Assembly: GCA_015063445.1 (NCBI GenBank)
Contig: SVUD01000008.1
Span: 1-53,172, forward strand
Origin: Oscillospiraceae bacterium
Lineage (GTDB): Bacteria > Bacillota_A > Clostridia > Oscillospirales > CAG-272
DNA length: 53,172 bases
Direction of reading: 5' to 3'
Below are positions 36,788 to 44,428 of the stretch, one piece after another; position 1 is the stretch's first letter; every line of letters starts with the position of its first letter. A program made the translations under genes and the position numbers. The notes under the pieces were generated by a model that saw only the letters and a list, made by a program, of their open reading frames with translations, did no database searches and had not been told where the DNA came from.

Positions 36788-36827
36788 TGTTACATATTGT
36801 AACATTTATATAGTAACATTTTGTTAC
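36788..36827. promoter_or_regulatory. Two palindromic repressor operators
   Basis: TGTTACATATTGTAACA (36788-36804) and GTAACATTTTGTTAC (36813-36827) are perfect inverted repeats of the same half-site (TGTTAC/GTAACA), spaced about two helical turns centre to centre. They lie between the divergent peptide/BspA unit and the XRE regulator gene, which is the obvious candidate to bind them. Confidence 0.8.
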
Positions 36828-36838
36828 AATAAAGTCAA
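36810..36838 (-). promoter_or_regulatory. Promoter of the peptide/BspA unit, with operator between -35 and -10
   Basis: Minus-strand TTGACT (plus 36833-36838) and TACTAT (36810-36815) have a 17-bp spacer that contains nearly all of the operator at 36813-36827. Repressor and RNA polymerase should exclude each other. Confidence 0.75.
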
Positions 36839-36868
36839 TAGATTTTAAAAGAATCGGAGATTTTATTT

Positions 36869-37090
36869 ATGCAAGAATTTATGGGACTTATAGGGTTGAA
36901 GCTTATCAGAAAGCAGAAAAACTTAAATCAGCTAAAGGTTGCCATGGACTTAAATATAAGCCGTGAGGCTCTGTCTCACTACGAAAACGGAAAAAGAAGT
37001 CCCGATATACAGATGTTAAGAAAGCTCTCAAGCTATTTCAACGTTTCTATTGATTTTTTAATTAACGGTAAAGAATTCAACGAAAAATAA
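36869..37090 (+). CDS. XRE-family (Cro/CI-like) transcriptional regulator
   Basis: A 73-aa protein that is essentially one HTH_3 domain: LIGLKLIRKQKNLNQLKVAM, then ISREALSHYENGKRSPDIQML, then LSSYFNVSIDFLINGK. The spacing is typical of small phage-type or chromosomal repressors. It lacks any effector or oligomerisation domain beyond the HTH. It reads away from the BspA unit, sharing the operator region, and toward the virion operon, which begins 430 bp downstream after a terminator. It may control either or both. Confidence 0.88.
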   Translation: MQEFMGLIGLKLIRKQKNLNQLKVAMDLNISREALSHYENGKRSPDIQMLRKLSSYFNVSIDFLINGKEFNEK

Positions 37091-37103
37091 CAGTTTATGC
37101 TTC

Positions 37104-37138
37104 ACAGGGGCGCTGCAAAACGCCTCTGTTTTCTTTTC
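37104..37138 (+). terminator. Terminator of the XRE regulator gene
   Basis: ACAGGGGCG and CGCCTCTGT form a 9-bp stem (one G-T wobble) with an 8-base loop, followed by TTTTCTTTT. Confidence 0.8.
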
Positions 37139-37236
37139 ATCCGTTGAAAATGGCGACAAAGACCTTACCTGTATGACGGTATTTACGCCTCTCTAAGATG
37201 AAAATTAGAAAATTTAGACAAAGTCCAAAAATTTTA

Positions 37237-37269
37237 CCTTATGTCCATAGGACATAGGGTTCTTTTTTC
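37237..37269 (+). terminator. Second hairpin with T-run upstream of the virion operon
   Basis: CCTTATGTCC and GGACATAGGG form a 10-bp stem with a 3-base loop, followed by TTCTTTTTT. It may insulate the virion operon from upstream read-through. Confidence 0.6.
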
Positions 37270-37350
37270 GCTCATTTTTGGCGATTTTTATAGTGCAATC
37301 TGCACAAATTATGAGGCTCTTCAACCTCGTTTTTTGGAAGCAGACTATAC

Positions 37351-37378
37351 TTACAAGACCCTTTTTCACTGCTATAAT
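37351..37378 (+). promoter_or_regulatory. Candidate promoter of the virion operon
   Basis: TTACAA (37351-37356) and TATAAT (37373-37378) with 16-bp spacing, giving a leader of about 140-180 bases before the first gene. It is the only good promoter pair found in the leader. Confidence 0.55.
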
Positions 37379-37495
37379 GGTTTTGCAAGGCGATGGCGAC
37401 CGTCTTTTGTCGACGATGACGGCGTTCCATATCAAAGCACCGCGCAGAAAGCCCCGTAAGCTATCTCTTTTACGCTTTCGGCGGTTTATGTGAGT

Positions 37496-37511
37496 AGATA
37501 AGCGCTTATCT
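37496..37511. promoter_or_regulatory. Perfect 16-bp palindrome AGATAAGCGCTTATCT
   Basis: A gapless palindrome just upstream of the small terminase-like gene, inside the leader of the operon. It could be an operator, a 5'-UTR hairpin or a packaging-related site. Confidence 0.55.
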
Positions 37512-37522
37512 GTTCAAGCGCC

Positions 37523-37897
37523 GTGACGGCGAAATTTCAGCCTTGTGAAAGGACCGTTTTTGAAGTGAAGAAAAAATACGACAGAGAGCTGCCGAGAGAG
37601 ATGTACACCTATTTCATAAATTCCGCGGCTGAATTCTCTATACCGAGCTTCTCGAAATTTGCGAGGAGCATCGGAGTGACACTCGATAACCTCGATGAAT
37701 ACAGAAAGCATAAGGAATTCGACAGAGCGTGGCGTGACTGCATTGAAATCAGAAGGGATTACCTTACAGACTGCGCATTGACACGGCGCTACGACCCGTC
37801 ATTCGTAAAGTTTCTTTTGGGATTCGAGGCGGATTCCGAGGCAGAGACGGATGATGATAACTCTCTCGCTGTGACGGTTAAGGTTGAAAACTCTTGA
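37523..37897 (+). CDS. Small terminase subunit-like protein (TerS)
   Basis: About 124 aa from the GTG at 37523, or 110 aa if the GTG at 37565 (12 bases after GAAAGGA) is the true start, which I think more likely. A helix-turn-helix-like region (IPSFSKFARSIGVTLDNLDEY) is followed by a helical segment and RRYDPSFVKFLLGFE, matching the pattern of terminase small subunits that recognise viral DNA before packaging. Identity rests mainly on position directly upstream of TerL, with a TTGA stop/start overlap. Confidence 0.7.
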   Translation: MTAKFQPCERTVFEVKKKYDRELPREMYTYFINSAAEFSIPSFSKFARSIGVTLDNLDEYRKHKEFDRAWRDCIEIRRDYLTDCALTRRYDPSFVKFLLGFEADSEAETDDDNSLAVTVKVENS

Positions 37898-38469
37898 AGC
37901 TTGACCTTACCGTTACAAAAAAACAAAAGCTCTTTATCGATGCCGAGGAAAGCGAGGTGCTTTTCGGCGGCGCGGCGGGAGGCGGAAAATCATACGGCCA
38001 AATGGTTGACGCTCTTCTCTTTGCGCTCCGATATGCCGGCTCCAAGCAGCTTATACTGAGAAGAACCTTCTCGGAGCTTGACAAATCGCTCATAAGAACA
38101 AGCCTTGCGCTTTTTCCGAGAGAAATATATACCTTCAATTCCTCAAATCACACCGGCAAATTCAAGAACGGTTCTATTATCGATTTCGGATACTGCGCCA
38201 CCGAAAACGACGTTTATCAATATCAAAGCGCTGAGTACGACTGTATACGGTTTGATGAGCTCACGCACTTTACCGAGGCGCAATACGTATATCTCATCTC
38301 ACGCGTCAGAGGCGCAAACGGCTTTCCGAAGCAGATAAAGTCCTCCACCAACCCAGGTGGTGTTGGACACAGCTGGGTGAAGTCACGCTTTATCGACCCC
38401 GCTCCGCATGGTAAAAGCTTTTTCGGAGGACGGAATGAAAAGAATATTTATCCCGTCGCTTCTCGATGA
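37894..38469 (+). CDS. Large terminase, ATPase part (split TerL, ORF 1)
   Basis: A 191-aa N-terminal half of a phage large terminase. Walker A is GGAAGGGKS (residues 25-33), Walker B is YDCIRFDE with Asp121-Glu122, and the coupling motif is SSTNPGG near 150-155. It starts with TTG overlapping the TerS stop. The frame ends soon after the position where homologues continue into the linker; the continuing sequence is in the +1 frame and begins with its own ATG, so TerL is split. Either this is a real two-part terminase, a frameshifted gene or a sequencing error. Confidence 0.82.
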   Translation: MKLDLTVTKKQKLFIDAEESEVLFGGAAGGGKSYGQMVDALLFALRYAGSKQLILRRTFSELDKSLIRTSLALFPREIYTFNSSNHTGKFKNGSIIDFGYCATENDVYQYQSAEYDCIRFDELTHFTEAQYVYLISRVRGANGFPKQIKSSTNPGGVGHSWVKSRFIDPAPHGKSFFGGRNEKNIYPVASR

Positions 38470-39256
38470 CAATAATTTTCTTATGAGCAGCGACCCCGGA
38501 TACAAGGAAAGACTCACAGCCCTGCCCGAAAGGGAAAGAAAGGCTCTTCTTTTCGGTGATTGGAATATTTTCGAAGGACAGTACTTCAACGAATTCAGCC
38601 ACGCAAAGCACGTCTGCACACCGTTCGAAATTCCACGCGATTGGCGAAAATACCGAACCATAGACTACGGTCTTGACAGGCTCGTTTGCCTTTGGATAGC
38701 CGTATCTCCCAACGGAACCGCTTACGTATACCGTGAATTTTGCGAGTCAAACCTACCGATAGGCGCGGCGGCATCGGGAATCTCGGAAAGAACGCCCGTG
38801 GGCGAGGATATATACGCAACTCTCGCTCCGCCCGACCTCTTTTCGAGAAGCCAGGAAACAGGAAAAACAAAAGCGAGTCTTTTCTCCGAGAGAGGCGTAA
38901 CGTTTACAAAAACCTCAAACGACAGAGAGACGGGCTGGCTTGCCATAAAGGAGCTTCTTTCCGACACGCCCGAGGGTCCGAGACTGAAAATCTTCTCGTT
39001 TTGTACCGAGCTGATACGCTGTCTGCCTGCTCTGACAATCGACAAGCTACGCCCCTCCGACTGCGCCAACGAGCCGCACGAATTAACACACGCCCCGGAT
39101 GCATTGCGTGGATTTGCTATCTTTTACGCCCGTCCGGCAGAAGTCAAGCCGTCATTACCTAAAGCTGTTTGGACGAGCGATATGTGGGAGGATTATAACG
39201 CCGCTGACGCGGAGGAGAAAAACTATCTTAAGCAAAAATACGGAGAACCAATTTGA
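38435..39256 (+). CDS. Large terminase, linker and nuclease part (split TerL, ORF 2)
   Basis: A 273-aa C-terminal half of TerL. It opens with the conserved linker MKRIFIPSLLDDNNFL and LPERERKALLFGDWNIFEGQYF, then the RNase H-fold nuclease with acidic residues in YRTIDYGLD (Asp77) and HAPDALRGF (Asp222). GGAGG (38425-38429) stands 5 bases before the ATG, so it can be translated on its own. A longer same-frame start at 38408 lacks a binding site. The reading frame overlaps ORF 1 by 35 bp. Confidence 0.82.
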   Translation: MKRIFIPSLLDDNNFLMSSDPGYKERLTALPERERKALLFGDWNIFEGQYFNEFSHAKHVCTPFEIPRDWRKYRTIDYGLDRLVCLWIAVSPNGTAYVYREFCESNLPIGAAASGISERTPVGEDIYATLAPPDLFSRSQETGKTKASLFSERGVTFTKTSNDRETGWLAIKELLSDTPEGPRLKIFSFCTELIRCLPALTIDKLRPSDCANEPHELTHAPDALRGFAIFYARPAEVKPSLPKAVWTSDMWEDYNAADAEEKNYLKQKYGEPI

Positions 39257-40971
39257 ATACTCACAATAAAAATGAAAAGGAAAGGCTCGAATATTTCAGA
39301 AGCTTATATGAGAGCGCCAAAAATGCCTACTCGGATATACTCGACGGGTTCGAAGAAAATATGGCGCAATACAAGGGCTCTTACGAGATAGACGGCGGAA
39401 AGGAAAACGCCGTAACCATAAGAAATATAACCTACGAAATAGTCGAAAGCCAGGTATCAAGCGAAATACCTCAACCCAAAACCGACGCCGCGGTCTATTC
39501 GGAAAAATCGGGACGGACCGCGCACGCTATCGAGACACTTTGCCGTTCGTTGCGCTTAAGACTTCCCTTTGACGAGCTTAACGATCTTGACGAGCGCTAC
39601 ACCTATATATACGGCGGAAGCGTTTGGTTTGTGGAATGGGACAGCACCAAGGACTTCGGCGAGGTTACGGGAGGCGTCAGAATTCATTGTATATCACCGA
39701 GAGATTTTATTCCCCAACCTAACGTTTATAGCGTTGAGGATATGGAATACTGCTTCTTGCGTTTCACGACTACTCGAGGAGAGGTTATAAGAAAATACGG
39801 GATAAGCGAGGAGGAGTCCTTTCTTCTTGACGAGGGGCTTGAATCTGAATGCGATACTCTTAACGATACCGTAAACGTTATACTTTCATTCTACAAGGAT
39901 GAAAACGGCAGCATCGGACAATTTGTATTTTCAGGCGATCTTATTCTATCCGACATTGAAAATTACTATAAAAGGAAAACTAAAGTTTGCAAAATATGCA
40001 ATCAAACCTCCGACGTATGTAATTGCGTAGGCAAAAGGAGCTTTAAAACAATAGACATAGATTATGAGGCGATAGGAAGTCTTACCGACTCGAACGCTAT
40101 AATTAAGGTTCCCTACTACACACCAAAATCATTCCCCATAGTTATAAGGAAAAACACCTCTGCCGAAAAGAGTCTTTTCGGTCAGTCCGACTGTAAATAC
40201 ATACGCCCCGAGCAGCAGGCGATAAACAAGATCGAATCGCGGATTTTACAAAAGCTCTTACGCTCCGGCGTCACACCCGTCGTTCCCGAGGACGCGAACG
40301 TCAATATTAACAATTCCGTTTTCGGTCAGGTCATAAAAATGAAGCCGGGCGAAAGCATGGCGCAATACGGAAAGGTTGACACGACCCCAGACATCTCACA
40401 GGATATTGACGAGGCGGAGAGGCTTTACTACCACTCAAAGCGTATCCTCGGAATTTCCGATGCGTATCAGGGCATCAGCGAATCCTCTAACGAATCGGGA
40501 GTCGCGCGAAGGCTCAGAATACAGCAGGCGAGCGGCCGTCTTGAATCCAAGCGAAAGATGAAATACGCAGCCTACGCCGCGCTCGACAGACTTATTTTCG
40601 AGCATTATCTCGCATTTGCTGACGAGCCGAGAATTCTATCCTTTACCGACGCTTACGGAAAATCTCACAACGAATGGTTTAACCGACACGATTTTCTCAT
40701 TTTCGACACCTCTGAAAAACGCTTTAAATACGACGACTCGTATTTATTCTCCGTCGATCACAACGCAGGCACGGAGTATCAAAGAGAGGCTCTTTGGGAA
40801 AGAAATCTTGAAAATCTCAAGTCGGGAACCCTCGGAGATCCCGCATCCCCGCAGACGCTTTTAAGGTATTGGCAGTCACAGGAAAGAGCGCACTACCCTC
40901 ACGCAAGAGAAAACGTTGAATATTTCTCGGAAATAGTTAAGAAGGGGGGTGAGGTGTATGAGCTGGCTTGA
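39253..40971 (+). CDS. Portal protein
   Basis: A 572-aa protein directly after TerL, in the position, size and style of short-tailed-phage portals that form the dodecameric DNA gate. It begins with a helical EKERLEYFRSLYESAKNAYSD segment, then a conserved core with YTYIYGGSVWFVEWD and ISPRDFIPQPN, a Cys cluster CKICNQTSDVCNC (likely a zinc knuckle), and a late helical region (ISESSNESGVARRLRIQQ). Starts with TTG overlapping the terminase stop, with GGAG upstream. Confidence 0.85.
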   Translation: MNTHNKNEKERLEYFRSLYESAKNAYSDILDGFEENMAQYKGSYEIDGGKENAVTIRNITYEIVESQVSSEIPQPKTDAAVYSEKSGRTAHAIETLCRSLRLRLPFDELNDLDERYTYIYGGSVWFVEWDSTKDFGEVTGGVRIHCISPRDFIPQPNVYSVEDMEYCFLRFTTTRGEVIRKYGISEEESFLLDEGLESECDTLNDTVNVILSFYKDENGSIGQFVFSGDLILSDIENYYKRKTKVCKICNQTSDVCNCVGKRSFKTIDIDYEAIGSLTDSNAIIKVPYYTPKSFPIVIRKNTSAEKSLFGQSDCKYIRPEQQAINKIESRILQKLLRSGVTPVVPEDANVNINNSVFGQVIKMKPGESMAQYGKVDTTPDISQDIDEAERLYYHSKRILGISDAYQGISESSNESGVARRLRIQQASGRLESKRKMKYAAYAALDRLIFEHYLAFADEPRILSFTDAYGKSHNEWFNRHDFLIFDTSEKRFKYDDSYLFSVDHNAGTEYQREALWERNLENLKSGTLGDPASPQTLLRYWQSQERAHYPHARENVEYFSEIVKKGGEVYELA

Positions 40972-41659
40972 GGAAAAATATAAAAAGGGCCTCACAAAAA
41001 ACGAAGCTGACAGTTACTTTGAATACGCCTCAAAAAGCGGCATAAGGGCTGCGGATAAGCTCAGCGATTCTATAGTCGACGCCAACACAACGCGCGCCCT
41101 CACGGGCTCGGACTACGGCGTAAATGCCGACAGGCTTCACTCATCGGGACTCAACGCCTCAGGATACGAGGACTATCTGAAAAGACAAAGCAGCAAGGCT
41201 TTTCATAAAACCCTTAACGATGCGTATTTTACAAGACGTGTAGACGAATACGAAAACAAGTTGGGCTACAAAGGTTATCTTTCAGACTATGAAGCCTTGC
41301 AAACCCAAATGTCCGAAACTCTTATCGAAGAGATAAGCAAGGGCACGAATTTCAACGTTGAGCACGCCTACAAAAAAGCTTTGGATGCGGGAATAGCAAA
41401 AAATCTTGCTTACGTTACCGCAGAGACGGGCGTTGAGATGGCGATAGATAATACCGTCAAAAAAGCGGTTCAATACGCTAAGGAAAACAATCTCAGTCCT
41501 GAAAAGGCGCGTGACTACGCAAGCGAGCTTGGACTCGACGAGATTAATGCCGAGCGTGTTTTCGAGGAAATTTCGGCAATGCCCGAAAAGGAGAAAAGCT
41601 TCTATGCGAATATGTCTCCGAGCGACTACTACAACTATATAAAATCACATTCAAAATAA
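40958..41659 (+). CDS. Virion-associated helical protein, unknown
   Basis: A 233-aa, mostly alpha-helical and charged protein overlapping the portal stop by 14 bp. The ATG at 40958 is chosen; GGGGGG and GAGG lie upstream. No known domain was recognised. Its place between portal and scaffold-like genes suits an internal virion or head-morphogenesis protein. No catalytic motif is visible, so a capsid protease role is not supported. Confidence 0.6.
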   Translation: MSWLEEKYKKGLTKNEADSYFEYASKSGIRAADKLSDSIVDANTTRALTGSDYGVNADRLHSSGLNASGYEDYLKRQSSKAFHKTLNDAYFTRRVDEYENKLGYKGYLSDYEALQTQMSETLIEEISKGTNFNVEHAYKKALDAGIAKNLAYVTAETGVEMAIDNTVKKAVQYAKENNLSPEKARDYASELGLDEINAERVFEEISAMPEKEKSFYANMSPSDYYNYIKSHSK

Positions 41660-41674
41660 CAGAAAGGATATTTT

Positions 41675-41803
41675 ATGAAGGAAACTAAGTATTCCCCTTA
41701 CGCAACAAATAAGGGCGGCAAAATAGAAGCCCCCAGAAAACAGAATAACGAGCCGAAGTCGAGCAAGACCTCGGGCAACGATTTAAGAATCAAGAGAGGT
41801 TAA
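41675..41803 (+). CDS. Small basic 42-aa protein
   Basis: Starts MKETKYSPYATNKGG and is rich in Lys, Asn and Ser, ending NDLRIKRG. A strong binding site (AGAAAGGA) and tight spacing on both sides (15 bp and 3 bp) support it as a gene despite the small size. It is probably disordered and perhaps DNA- or scaffold-binding, by charge alone. Confidence 0.65.
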   Translation: MKETKYSPYATNKGGKIEAPRKQNNEPKSSKTSGNDLRIKRG

Positions 41804-41806
41804 AGT

Positions 41807-42301
41807 ATGGAAGAGTTGGAAATGAACCCTATGACAAGCGAAAATGAAAGCACCGATTCCGACGGTATCGGCGCGGAAAACGAAACGAGCTTCAGCAAAG
41901 AAAGCGAGCCCGAAGACGACGCAACGAGCGAGGCAGGTGAGGAAGGGACAAGTGAAGAAAACGCCGCCGTCGATTACGGTTTGATTGAAAAACAGGATTT
42001 AGAAGAGCTTCACGCACTCTTCCCTCACCTCAGGGATAAAACAAGCATTATGGAGCTTGATAACCCTCTGCGCTACGCCGCTCTTCGCGACCTCGGACTT
42101 TCCGCAAAGGAAGCGTATCTGGCAACGAGCGAGCCTATAAGAAAATACGATAACAGAAGTCACTTGACAAGCTCTGTGCCGAGAAGCGCCGCAGCTCCCT
42201 CGGGCACACTTACAAGAGGCGAGCTTGAAGCGGCAAGAGAGCTTTTCTCGGGTCTTTCCGACAGAGAAATACAAAAGCTCTACAAAAAAGTTTCACGATA
42301 A
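41807..42301 (+). CDS. Scaffold-like protein
   Basis: A 164-aa protein with a very acidic, disordered N-terminal third (Glu/Ser/Asp-rich) and a helical C-terminus ending basic (LSDREIQKLYKKVSR). That charge layout and its position just before the decoration and capsid genes fit a capsid scaffolding protein, whose basic C-terminal helix would bind coat. Not provable from sequence. AGAGG precedes the ATG. Confidence 0.6.
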   Translation: MEELEMNPMTSENESTDSDGIGAENETSFSKESEPEDDATSEAGEEGTSEENAAVDYGLIEKQDLEELHALFPHLRDKTSIMELDNPLRYAALRDLGLSAKEAYLATSEPIRKYDNRSHLTSSVPRSAAAPSGTLTRGELEAARELFSGLSDREIQKLYKKVSR

Positions 42302-42313
42302 GAAAGGATAAAA

Positions 42314-42718
42314 ATGTTTAAGCTTATTAAAATTCTCAATTCGGGCGTTAACGTACCCGAGCCTCAGAAATTCAACAAGAGCGCTTCGCTCACCGTAAAG
42401 GTCGGAGACGCGCTTATTATCAGCAACGGAGGCCTTGCATCCTGCCCTGCTACCACTACTCCCACCCACGTTGCGTTTTCCGCGGGAAAATACGGTGAAT
42501 CCGAGATTTTTGCCTACGAAGTCAACGAAAATATGATTTTCGAAACCAACGTCAGCGCCGATCCCTCGGCTCTTATGGTCGGAGATAAGGTCACTCTCGG
42601 CAAGGATGCCGACGGCTCCACCGTAAACGTTACCGCCACCGTCACCTCAGGCGTTGCTACCGTAGTAGATCTTATGAGCGCGCGTCAAGTGGGCGACAGG
42701 ATCAACGTTAAATTTTAA
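42314..42718 (+). CDS. Head decoration-like protein
   Basis: A 134-aa beta-rich protein with little charge, typical of capsid-decorating proteins (VKVGDALIISNGGLASCPA, LMVGDKVTLGKDADGS). It ends 22 bp before the major capsid gene. GAAAGGA lies before the ATG. Position and composition support decoration; a cement or head-fibre role is possible. Confidence 0.6.
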   Translation: MFKLIKILNSGVNVPEPQKFNKSASLTVKVGDALIISNGGLASCPATTTPTHVAFSAGKYGESEIFAYEVNENMIFETNVSADPSALMVGDKVTLGKDADGSTVNVTATVTSGVATVVDLMSARQVGDRINVKF

Positions 42719-42739
42719 TCTACAAAGAAAGGAAAAGAT

Positions 42740-43795
42740 ATGATAATTTATTCTAAATCATCAGGACTCGCCGACAGCGCGATAGGTAAGCTCGAAACTC
42801 CCATAAAAATGGTCATTGAGCACGAAAGCGATATGCAGACAAAAAAGGGAGGTATTTGCGACTGGCTCTTCAATATTGAAAGAAGCGGTAAGTTTGGCGA
42901 AACCATCGTCGGTCAGAACGAATTCGACGTATTTCGCGCGGCTCCCGAGGGCAGCGGTGCGGAGAACGACAGCATTTCCGAAACCTATCGCAAGTTTATC
43001 GAGCATATTCAGTTTATGAAGGAATTCACCATAACCGCTGAAATGATGGAGGACGCCAATTACGGCGTTGCTCAGGACGCAAAGCGCAGAGCGGAAAACT
43101 TCACCAGAGCCTATTACAAAACTATGCATAAGATATGCGAATACGCTCTCAGCTCGGGTACGCTTCTTTCGGGAACGTTTGCAAAGGCAGACCTTGATCT
43201 GACCGCTCCCGACGGACTTCCTCTTTTTGCGGCAAGTCACACCTACGGTATCGGCACATCAAAGGGCACTCAGTCCAATTATTTCTACGGAGATATCTTC
43301 GGCACGGGTACCGAAAACAGACGCGCCAGCGCCGCGGTTTTTGAGGAAGCTCTCGGTGAGCTTGCGGTCAAAATCCGTAATATGAAGGATGAAAACGGCG
43401 AGGTTCTCGGCTACACCGCAGACACCATTATTCTTCCCGGAAACCGCCCCTTAGCCGAGGCTGTCGCAAAGAAGGTTTGCGGCTCCGAGGGCTCTCTCGG
43501 TAACGGCTATAACGATATAAACCTTCAGTTCGGCAACTGGAACATAATCGTAATGCCCAACTGGCAGACCGCGGACGACAGAGTTATGATAATGTCCTCT
43601 GAGGCAAACAAAAATCTCTCCGGCAATATGTTCTTCAACCGTGTTCCCCTTACAGTCTCCAACTGGGTGGATCATCACACGGGCAACTACATATGGGGCG
43701 GCAGATGCCGTTTCGGCGTAGGCTTCGGAACATACAAGCACATTCTTCTTGCCGTTGACAGCGCAAGCTCAATAGTAGGAGCTACCGCTCTCTGA
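42740..43795 (+). CDS. Major capsid protein (HK97-fold, Mu gpT-like)
   Basis: A 351-aa coat protein. The segment EFTITAEMMEDANYGVAQDAKRRAENFTRAYYKTM marks the spine-helix region (quoted in part: MMEDANYG, RAENFTRAYY), and GLPLFAASHTYG is typical of gpT-like capsids. The C-terminal half is beta-rich (NIIVMPNWQT, RCRFGVGFGTYKHILL). GAAAGGA precedes the ATG. No protease gene and no long N-terminal delta domain were seen, so maturation may be cleavage-free. Confidence 0.85.
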   Translation: MIIYSKSSGLADSAIGKLETPIKMVIEHESDMQTKKGGICDWLFNIERSGKFGETIVGQNEFDVFRAAPEGSGAENDSISETYRKFIEHIQFMKEFTITAEMMEDANYGVAQDAKRRAENFTRAYYKTMHKICEYALSSGTLLSGTFAKADLDLTAPDGLPLFAASHTYGIGTSKGTQSNYFYGDIFGTGTENRRASAAVFEEALGELAVKIRNMKDENGEVLGYTADTIILPGNRPLAEAVAKKVCGSEGSLGNGYNDINLQFGNWNIIVMPNWQTADDRVMIMSSEANKNLSGNMFFNRVPLTVSNWVDHHTGNYIWGGRCRFGVGFGTYKHILLAVDSASSIVGATAL

Positions 43796-43820
43796 TAGGT
43801 AAGGGCTTTTAAAAAACAGG

Positions 43821-43852
43821 ACTGCCTCGGTTTCTTCGGGATTCGAGGCAGT
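43821..43852 (+). terminator. Intra-operon hairpin after the capsid gene
   Basis: ACTGCCTCG and CGAGGCAGT form a perfect 9-bp stem with a 14-base loop. The T-run is poor (followed by CCCAACAAAAA), so it may act as a partial terminator or RNA stabiliser that makes capsid expression higher than downstream genes. Confidence 0.7.
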
Positions 43853-43879
43853 CCCAACAAAAAAAGAAAGGACGAAAAA

Positions 43880-44428
43880 GTGACATTAAATCAACTTTTA
43901 AAAGAGGTTTATTCTCTTGGATTTGACGAAGCCGAGGGCATCAGCGAAAGCTTTGTTTTCAGCGTAAACCGCGCCTTGAAAATGATCTTCACAGAGCTCG
44001 TTCCTTCAAATCTCGCTAAAATAAAGGTTGGAGCAAGAGATGAAAAAAGCTTTGATATACGAACCCGTGTCGCAAACGTGCTGTTCGTTACGTCTTTGCC
44101 GATGGATTCATCGGGCTTTGCAATCAAGGGGGCGTACGTTGACGGATACACCGTAACCTTACCGTCGGGTTTTACGGGAGACGCTTTTATACGCTATAAG
44201 CCCTCGGTAAAGGAAGTGAGCGTTGACAGCGGCGAGGAAGAGATAGACATACCCGATTACGCTTCGTATTTTTTGCCGCTATTGACCGCGTTTTTTGTGT
44301 TTCTTGATGATGACTCCGAGAAGGCGGATTACTATATGAGCCTTTATCGAAGCGAGGTCGGAAAGCTTTCAAGAAGTCACTCACTCTCGCTAAGCAACAC
44401 GTATACAGACGTCACGGGGTGGGCTTAA
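43880..44428 (+). CDS. Head-tail connector (head completion) protein
   Basis: A 182-aa protein located between capsid and tail hub, as in P22-type and other short-tailed phages. Helical N-terminus (LNQLLKEVYSLGFDE) and C-terminal helices flank a beta segment (AYVDGYTVTLPSGFTGDAFIRYK). GTG start with GAAAGGA upstream. The stop overlaps the next start (TAATG). Confidence 0.7.
   Translation: MTLNQLLKEVYSLGFDEAEGISESFVFSVNRALKMIFTELVPSNLAKIKVGARDEKSFDIRTRVANVLFVTSLPMDSSGFAIKGAYVDGYTVTLPSGFTGDAFIRYKPSVKEVSVDSGEEEIDIPDYASYFLPLLTAFFVFLDDDSEKADYYMSLYRSEVGKLSRSHSLSLSNTYTDVTGWA

Larger units (their letters stand above)
37091..37522. other. 432-bp leader region before the virion operon
   Basis: Holds the XRE terminator (37104-37138), a second strong hairpin (37237-37269), a promoter (37351-37378) and a 16-bp palindrome (37496-37511). 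Short overlapping reading frames here have no ribosome binding site and are low-complexity basic peptides, so I do not call genes. Confidence 0.6.

Noticed and set aside
37241..37493. Two overlapping short open frames in the virion leader
   Set aside because: One begins inside a hairpin and the other overlaps the -35/-10 promoter; neither has a ribosome binding site and both give low-complexity basic peptides.
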